NCBI RefSeq assembly: GCF_024345185.1
Contig: NZ_BROB01000011.1
Span: 23,252-87,251, forward strand
Reading direction: 5' to 3'
Length of the DNA: 64,000 nucleotides
From: Levilactobacillus humaensis
GTDB lineage: Bacteria > Bacillota > Bacilli > Lactobacillales > Lactobacillaceae
In this document: positions 60,096 through 64,000 of the stretch, one piece after another
Layout: each line of letters starts with the position of its first letter
Position numbering within the stretch: the stretch's first letter is position 1
Notes under the pieces: generated by a model
Told to the model about the DNA's origin: nothing
The model's database searches: none
What the model saw: only the letters and a program-made list of their open reading frames with translations
Made by a program: the position numbers and the translations under genes

Positions 60096-61316
60096 TTAAA
60101 TCCCCCGATCTGGACTGCGCCAAGTGCCAGTCCGTTGTGGACTAATGAAGTAGGAGCCAATAGCTGAAAGACAGCTGATCAAGTTGACCATCCAGTAGTA
60201 CAGAACGTAGACGGGAACGAGTAACAGTTCTGGTACCGCGAGCTTGGCGGTCACTTGCGAGGACAGAAAGCCCACGGTAAATTGGATCCCGCTTAATAGC
60301 AGCAGGACCACCAGGAGGTTTCCATCCAGTGCTAGTCCGTGCAAGAAGAGCAATTGAATAGCGTAGCTGACGACGCTTAACGCCGTGAGGACCGCCCATA
60401 AATTACTAACAACCGTCTCCAATAGCAGGAAACGTTGGCCCCAAGGGTTACGATAGAAGCCGCGCCAATTGGTGACCAGAACCTCAAGACCGCCTCGTGA
60501 CCAGCGCTGACGTTGCTTAATCAAGCCGCGTAAGCGTTCAGGAACCAAGATCCAGCAGATGGCGCGTGGTTCGTAGGCGACGCGCCAGTGGTGCCGATAA
60601 AGGCGCCAGGTGACATCGATATCCTCCGTCATGACATCGGGATTCCAGCCGCCAACCGCAATTAAAGCCTCGCGACGAAAGGCCACGATGACCCCAGAAA
60701 CGGTGGTAATGCTACCGGTTAGGTAGGCCTGAGCCTTCTTGATGAGATCGATCACCCCAATGTACTCCAACAGTTGGAGGCGACCTAACAGATTAGAGCG
60801 GTTACGGACGACGGGTTTTCCCGTCACAGCACCGTAGTCCGGTTGGGCTAACAGCGTGGTGATTAATTGGGTCACGGCATCTGGCGACAGCAGTGAATCG
60901 GCATCAATGGCCACGAGATAGTCTCCCCGAGCGACTCGTAGGCCTTGATTTAGGGCATTAGCCTTACCACGGTTCACCGGCAACGCCACAATAGTCATGT
61001 CGAGCTGACCACGCCATTGTTCTTTGAGTGAAGCCATGAGGTCTCGTGTGGCATCGCTGCTACAATCATCAATTAAGACCACTTCATAATGGCTGTAATC
61101 CAACGCGGCTAAGGATTGGATAGCCTCTTCTAGGGTGTCGACCTCATTGTGGGCCGGAACTAGAATCGAGACGAACGGGGCCTCAGTGGGCTTGACCAAG
61201 GTGCGTGATTGTTGCCGTCGATAGAGGCTTGAAAATAGGCAGCCGGTAATCCAAATGATCGAGACGAAGATGGGATAGCCGACCACAAAGGCCGTACTTA
61301 GATTGTTAAACCACAT
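60096..61316 (-). CDS. Poly-N-acetylglucosamine synthase, GT2 (PgaC/IcaA-like)
   Basis: 406 residues. ATG at 61316; GGGGGAG about 12 nt upstream is slightly far, and TTG at 61337 is the alternative. An N-terminal membrane helix, then a GT2 domain: LVPAHNEVDTLEEAI, DDCSSD, AIDADSLLSPD (DxD), TEDIDVTWRL and QRQRWSRGG (QxxRW), all catalytic motifs of processive beta-1,6-GlcNAc or hyaluronan-like synthases. At least three C-terminal helices. First gene of the operon. No IcaC or outer-membrane export gene is present, as expected for a synthase that also moves the chain through the membrane. Confidence 0.85.
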   Translation of the reverse strand: MWFNNLSTAFVVGYPIFVSIIWITGCLFSSLYRRQQSRTLVKPTEAPFVSILVPAHNEVDTLEEAIQSLAALDYSHYEVVLIDDCSSDATRDLMASLKEQWRGQLDMTIVALPVNRGKANALNQGLRVARGDYLVAIDADSLLSPDAVTQLITTLLAQPDYGAVTGKPVVRNRSNLLGRLQLLEYIGVIDLIKKAQAYLTGSITTVSGVIVAFRREALIAVGGWNPDVMTEDIDVTWRLYRHHWRVAYEPRAICWILVPERLRGLIKQRQRWSRGGLEVLVTNWRGFYRNPWGQRFLLLETVVSNLWAVLTALSVVSYAIQLLFLHGLALDGNLLVVLLLLSGIQFTVGFLSSQVTAKLAVPELLLVPVYVLYYWMVNLISCLSAIGSYFISPQRTGTWRSPDRGI

Positions 61317-61548
61317 AACTTTAAAATTCTCCCCCAATATTGAACATAAACGATATTAACTAGCTTGACCTAGAGCATAGCATGCTAGGCGGGGCGGTGA
61401 AATGGGGGGAATTGAATTGTGGTAAAAACGTAAGCTTTAATAATTATATTTATTTTTAATTGTTCTTGGCCGAGCGGTCGACGGGAATTATTACGGGTCA
61501 CCGTGGTAGAATGAGGAGTGGAAAGATAAGAATTGGAGGGTGATCGGA

Positions 61549-61791
61549 ATGATGCAGAAGATGCCAATTTTACCATTAGTGGACCGGTTGGTCGCGGGCG
61601 AAAGCGTAACGCTATCCACGGACGTTGGTCAGGATGTCTTAATTCAGCCAGAAGTTGTTGAGGGCCGGATGACGGGGAACTACCTGAGCAGTGCCTTACC
61701 AGGTGTGCGTTACGATGACCCACGGATTATCTTAAAGGAAACGTTGACGGACTTTGATGAACGGAACATTACCATTACCAGCATCGATTAG
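61549..61791 (+). CDS. Small conserved-looking protein of unknown function
   Basis: 80 residues. ATG at 61549 with GGAGGG 8 nt upstream. No signal peptide or membrane helix; Leu/Val-rich beta-type sequence with an acidic end (TLTDFDERNITITSID). I do not recognise a family. Monocistronic. Confidence 0.6.
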   Translation: MMQKMPILPLVDRLVAGESVTLSTDVGQDVLIQPEVVEGRMTGNYLSSALPGVRYDDPRIILKETLTDFDERNITITSID

Positions 61792-61817
61792 TCCGGCTGT
61801 TAAATAAACATAGCAGA

Positions 61818-61853
61818 CCCCCTTCAGCCCATCGGGCAAGGGGGCCTTGTCTA
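61818..61853 (+). terminator. Probable terminator of the small gene
   Basis: CCCCCTT-CA-GCCC / GGGC-A-AAGGGGG, a strong stem followed only by CCTTGTCT, a poor T-run. Confidence 0.5.
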
Positions 61854-61889
61854 TATCATCAAGCCGATTGAAAAGTGAAGTGAAGTAAA

Positions 61890-63368
61890 GTGAAGATTGA
61901 CTTTGCGATGTTAACAGCGCGTGAGATCTTGAAGATCCGGCTGTTAACCTTTATGAATGACCACGGGCGCCACTTTAATTTGACCGACTTTGCGGAATCG
62001 ACGTCCGTGAGCTACTCACGGGCTTACCATGTGTTGCTGAGTCTACGCGCCGACTTAAAGGTTCTAGATGCTCAAACGACGTTGACAAAGGATGACCTCC
62101 AGACGGCGGTTACGATGGATGGCTATCGGCATTGGCTGTACACGACCAGTCTGCCCTATCAAATGATGATGGCGACCTTGACGCAGAAGTATCCGACAAT
62201 TGCCGCTTTTTGCGAGGATCACCAGATCAGTTCATCCACCTTTAACCGACGGATTCGGCCGATGAAACAGCAGTTGGCCCAGTACGACCTACAGTTTGCG
62301 GCGAATCCATTGCGGTTGACCGGGAATGAAGCGTTGATTGAATTGCTGTATTTCATGCTGTTTAGTACTACGATCACGGCGGTCGGGGAATTGCCAGCAA
62401 TTCCGGCGGCCCTGCAACCACTGCGTCGCGCGTTGATTGAGACCTATACGAATGATGAGTTGTATCAAGAATCCACTAGTTTGGCGCAACGCCGGGAACT
62501 TCTGATTACGGTAGCTGTTTTGCGCTGGTCACAGGGTCACCGGTACAAATCATTGCGGTTTGCCATTGGCCACCTGGTGGATCTACGGCAGTTAGCAGGG
62601 ATGTTGCAGGCATCGCTGGGGGTTACCCCCCAAGTGGCATTACGACAGTTGGCCCCGTTGGACTATCTGCTGACCAGCTCACCATATTTCGTCCGCGCTT
62701 TGCAGCCGCATGCGATGGTGCGTCTGTATCTGGCGTTGAAACAGCACGTTGGTAGCTATGAGTTGGCCCCTGGCGTGCCGGCCCTCAGTGACTATGCCAC
62801 CGGACGGAACTGGTTTGCCAACTGGTTGTTTGCGCTGTGTCAGTTCATGTTGCTGTTTCGGGTGGACCCGTTGCTCCGACCGGAAATTACGGCGCTTTAC
62901 CAGCCAACCGATGAATCAAAGGCTGCGGCGCTAGCGATTGCCAAATCCATGCAGCGACTGTATCCGCAACAGGTGATTCCGGCCGATTTACGGCTGGTTC
63001 AACGTTACCTGAGCAAATACACCAACGGCCTGACGTTGACGGCGTCCAAGGTAGAGATTCTGGTTACCTACGATATGATTGGGGTTACCACGGATATTTT
63101 TAACCGGTTGCTGAGTGGCATTGTCCACCTGAGCCTGTTGACCGATCAGACCGTGATTGATCCCGATCGGCGTGATAATTACTTGGTCATTTACGGCGTT
63201 GATCCGCTAGCGGCCGGTTTTGCTGAGCAACATCAGCTGGAGTCTTTCCACTGGGTTAAAGAGATTGCCTACGGGGAGAACCTGGATCGGTTGATTGGCG
63301 TGTTACGGCATCACGATCTGTCGTTATTTGCCTTAGACTTTAACAATCGAAGCCACCAACCAGATTAG
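61890..63368 (+). CDS. Mga-like transcriptional regulator
   Basis: 492 residues. Two helix-turn-helix regions near the N-terminus (FNLTDFAESTSVSYSRAYHV and IAAFCEDHQISSSTFNRRIR) followed by a long helical region like the Mga/AtxA PRD-like part. Mga-type proteins control virulence or surface-protein genes in streptococci. Which genes it controls here is unknown; the adhesin array is a candidate but lies 50 kb away. GTG at 61890 and ATG at 61908 are both possible starts; neither has a strong RBS, and the region before is a run of AGTGAAG repeats. Confidence 0.75.
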   Translation: MKIDFAMLTAREILKIRLLTFMNDHGRHFNLTDFAESTSVSYSRAYHVLLSLRADLKVLDAQTTLTKDDLQTAVTMDGYRHWLYTTSLPYQMMMATLTQKYPTIAAFCEDHQISSSTFNRRIRPMKQQLAQYDLQFAANPLRLTGNEALIELLYFMLFSTTITAVGELPAIPAALQPLRRALIETYTNDELYQESTSLAQRRELLITVAVLRWSQGHRYKSLRFAIGHLVDLRQLAGMLQASLGVTPQVALRQLAPLDYLLTSSPYFVRALQPHAMVRLYLALKQHVGSYELAPGVPALSDYATGRNWFANWLFALCQFMLLFRVDPLLRPEITALYQPTDESKAAALAIAKSMQRLYPQQVIPADLRLVQRYLSKYTNGLTLTASKVEILVTYDMIGVTTDIFNRLLSGIVHLSLLTDQTVIDPDRRDNYLVIYGVDPLAAGFAEQHQLESFHWVKEIAYGENLDRLIGVLRHHDLSLFALDFNNRSHQPD

Positions 63369-63379
63369 GAAGTGGCGAC

Positions 63380-63411
63380 AAGGATTCGGGCGCCTGCTCG
63401 AGTCCTTTTTA
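63380..63411 (+). terminator. Intrinsic terminator of the Mga-like gene
   Basis: AAGGATTCG / CGAGTCCTT hairpin with a GC-rich loop, then TTT. Confidence 0.8.
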
Positions 63412-63515
63412 AGTGGTCGGCGCTTCCAAGACACTGTGGAAAGGGCATAGAGCACAAACCCTATTCGTAGTACAATGAAAGCGGATACATAGATAAAAAT
63501 TGGAGTGGAAAAACG

Positions 63516-63905
63516 ATGGTGGAGGAAGCGCAGTTACGCCAGTTAACACAAATCTATGGGGTGGTGACCAAGTGTTACAACCAGCCTCTGGCCAGCCTTG
63601 ACTTGAACTTGCCCCAGTGTGAGTTGTTGAATTATGTTGCCGTCGATCAGCTGACCGTGGCTCAGGCCGCGGAAAAGCTGGGTTTCTCTGCGACGCGAAC
63701 CTCTAACTTAGTGGTGGATCTCTGTAAGCGCGGCTATCTCAGTCAGCGCGTCATTTCACGTGACCGGCGTCGGCGTTACTTGGCATTGACGCCTGCGGGG
63801 GAGAGTCAGTTAGCCGTGATTCAACGCGAGTTGCCCGATCAGCTGGCGGGAATCCTCCAACATTTAAAAGAGTCGACTGTAGAAGAAAACCGGCAGACCA
63901 GTTAA
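63516..63905 (+). CDS. MarR-family transcriptional regulator
   Basis: 129 residues. Winged helix at about 40-100 (LTVAQAAEKLGFSATRTSNL, VVDLCKRGYLSQRVISRDRR, YLALTPAGESQL). MarR proteins usually repress efflux or stress genes and respond to phenolic ligands or oxidation. The target may lie past the right edge. RBS GGAGTGG. Its terminator overlaps the stop codon, and a group II intron begins just after it. Confidence 0.87.
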   Translation: MVEEAQLRQLTQIYGVVTKCYNQPLASLDLNLPQCELLNYVAVDQLTVAQAAEKLGFSATRTSNLVVDLCKRGYLSQRVISRDRRRRYLALTPAGESQLAVIQRELPDQLAGILQHLKESTVEENRQTS

Positions 63906-63921
63906 GGCCTTCCGGTTTTTT
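63886..63921 (+). terminator. Intrinsic terminator of the marR gene
   Basis: AAAACCGG (63886-63893) / CCGGTTTT within 63912-63921, with the stop codon inside the loop and a T-run immediately before the intron start. Confidence 0.8.
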
Positions 63922-63923
63922 GT

Positions 63924-64000
63924 GTGCGCCCGGCATGGGCGTTAACTAGGCGGTGAAAGTCCGCTGTGGGCCGTAGTAGTCGGAACCACGAGCCGGAGGC
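63924..64000 (+). mobile_element. 5' end of a group II intron (cut by the window edge)
   Basis: The sequence opens GTGCGCCCGGCATGGGCG, the conserved first bases of bacterial group II introns (GUGYG), and continues with a domain-I-like segment (GGCGGTGAAAGTCCGC, then GTAGTAGTCGGAACCAC). The intron-encoded protein and 3' end lie beyond 64000. The boundary may be 63922 (GTGTG). It sits directly behind the T-run of a terminator, the insertion preference known for class C introns; the class itself cannot be fixed from 77 nt. Confidence 0.8.

Noticed and set aside
1..64000. Prophage, plasmid or restriction/defence island
   Set aside because: No integrase, replication, capsid, toxin-antitoxin or nuclease genes were seen; only the intron end is a clear mobile element.

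Overview
The window reads as chromosomal DNA of a lactic acid bacterium of the family Lactobacillaceae, probably Levilactobacillus or a close relative. The signs are KxYKxGKxW-type signal peptides, LPQT[N/G/S][E/D] sortase motifs, MucBP repeats, a WxL-type surface protein, moderate G+C (about half by eye) and strong Shine-Dalgarno sites. Genus is inference. No rRNA, tRNA or CRISPR array was seen.

Layout. 1-14444: a tandem array of six sortase-anchored surface proteins. Five are leucine-rich-repeat (LRR)/MucBP adhesins of two LRR subtypes; the sixth is a choice-of-anchor-A protein. 14591-22623: a drug-type MFS exporter behind a probable translational attenuator with its own 21-residue leader peptide, a TSUP permease, two NAD(P)-dependent oxidoreductases, an XRE regulator with a decayed S24 domain, and a three-gene operon whose products all begin with a zinc ribbon (DUF805, PrsW-like, and a one-pass membrane protein). 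22866-31150: a TagF-like teichoic acid enzyme with a companion gene, an HxlR/MFS divergent pair, and a lectin/WxL surface protein. 31151-37347: an aldo/keto reductase, a BceAB-like ABC transporter with a GntR regulator, a HesB-like small protein and an MSCRAMM-like anchored adhesin. 37484-42897: metal handling (P1B ATPase, multicopper oxidase, CzrA-type ArsR regulator with CadD transporter). 42941-53561: a YeiH/LysR pair, an MFS exporter, a probable unidentified ncRNA of about 355 nt, an AraC regulator, an ABC-F protein behind a likely transcription attenuator, a DUF975 protein and a YtrA-type GntR/ABC operon with a clear operator. 53746-64000: paired bPH2 proteins, a PyrR-attenuated nucleoside deoxyribosyltransferase plus NCS1 permease operon, a LURP-one protein, a three-gene poly-N-acetylglucosamine operon, an Mga-like and a MarR regulator, and at the right edge the first bases of a group II intron placed directly behind a terminator.

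Most interesting. Two families of dispersed, structured intergenic elements run through the window. Family A (six copies, 60-125 nt) has terminal motifs GAGTGYG and CGCACGTTTCGAC, a conserved internal loop (GAGCATTA / TTAAGCGGA) and an outer stem whose sequence changes from copy to copy while pairing is kept. Four of the six copies sit between a stop codon and the gene's intrinsic terminator. Family B (three copies, about 190 nt) has a stem rewritten with full compensation in every copy. Neither encodes a protein. Both look like structured RNA elements or small mobile repeats (compare pneumococcal BOX), and I cannot match either to a named family from memory.
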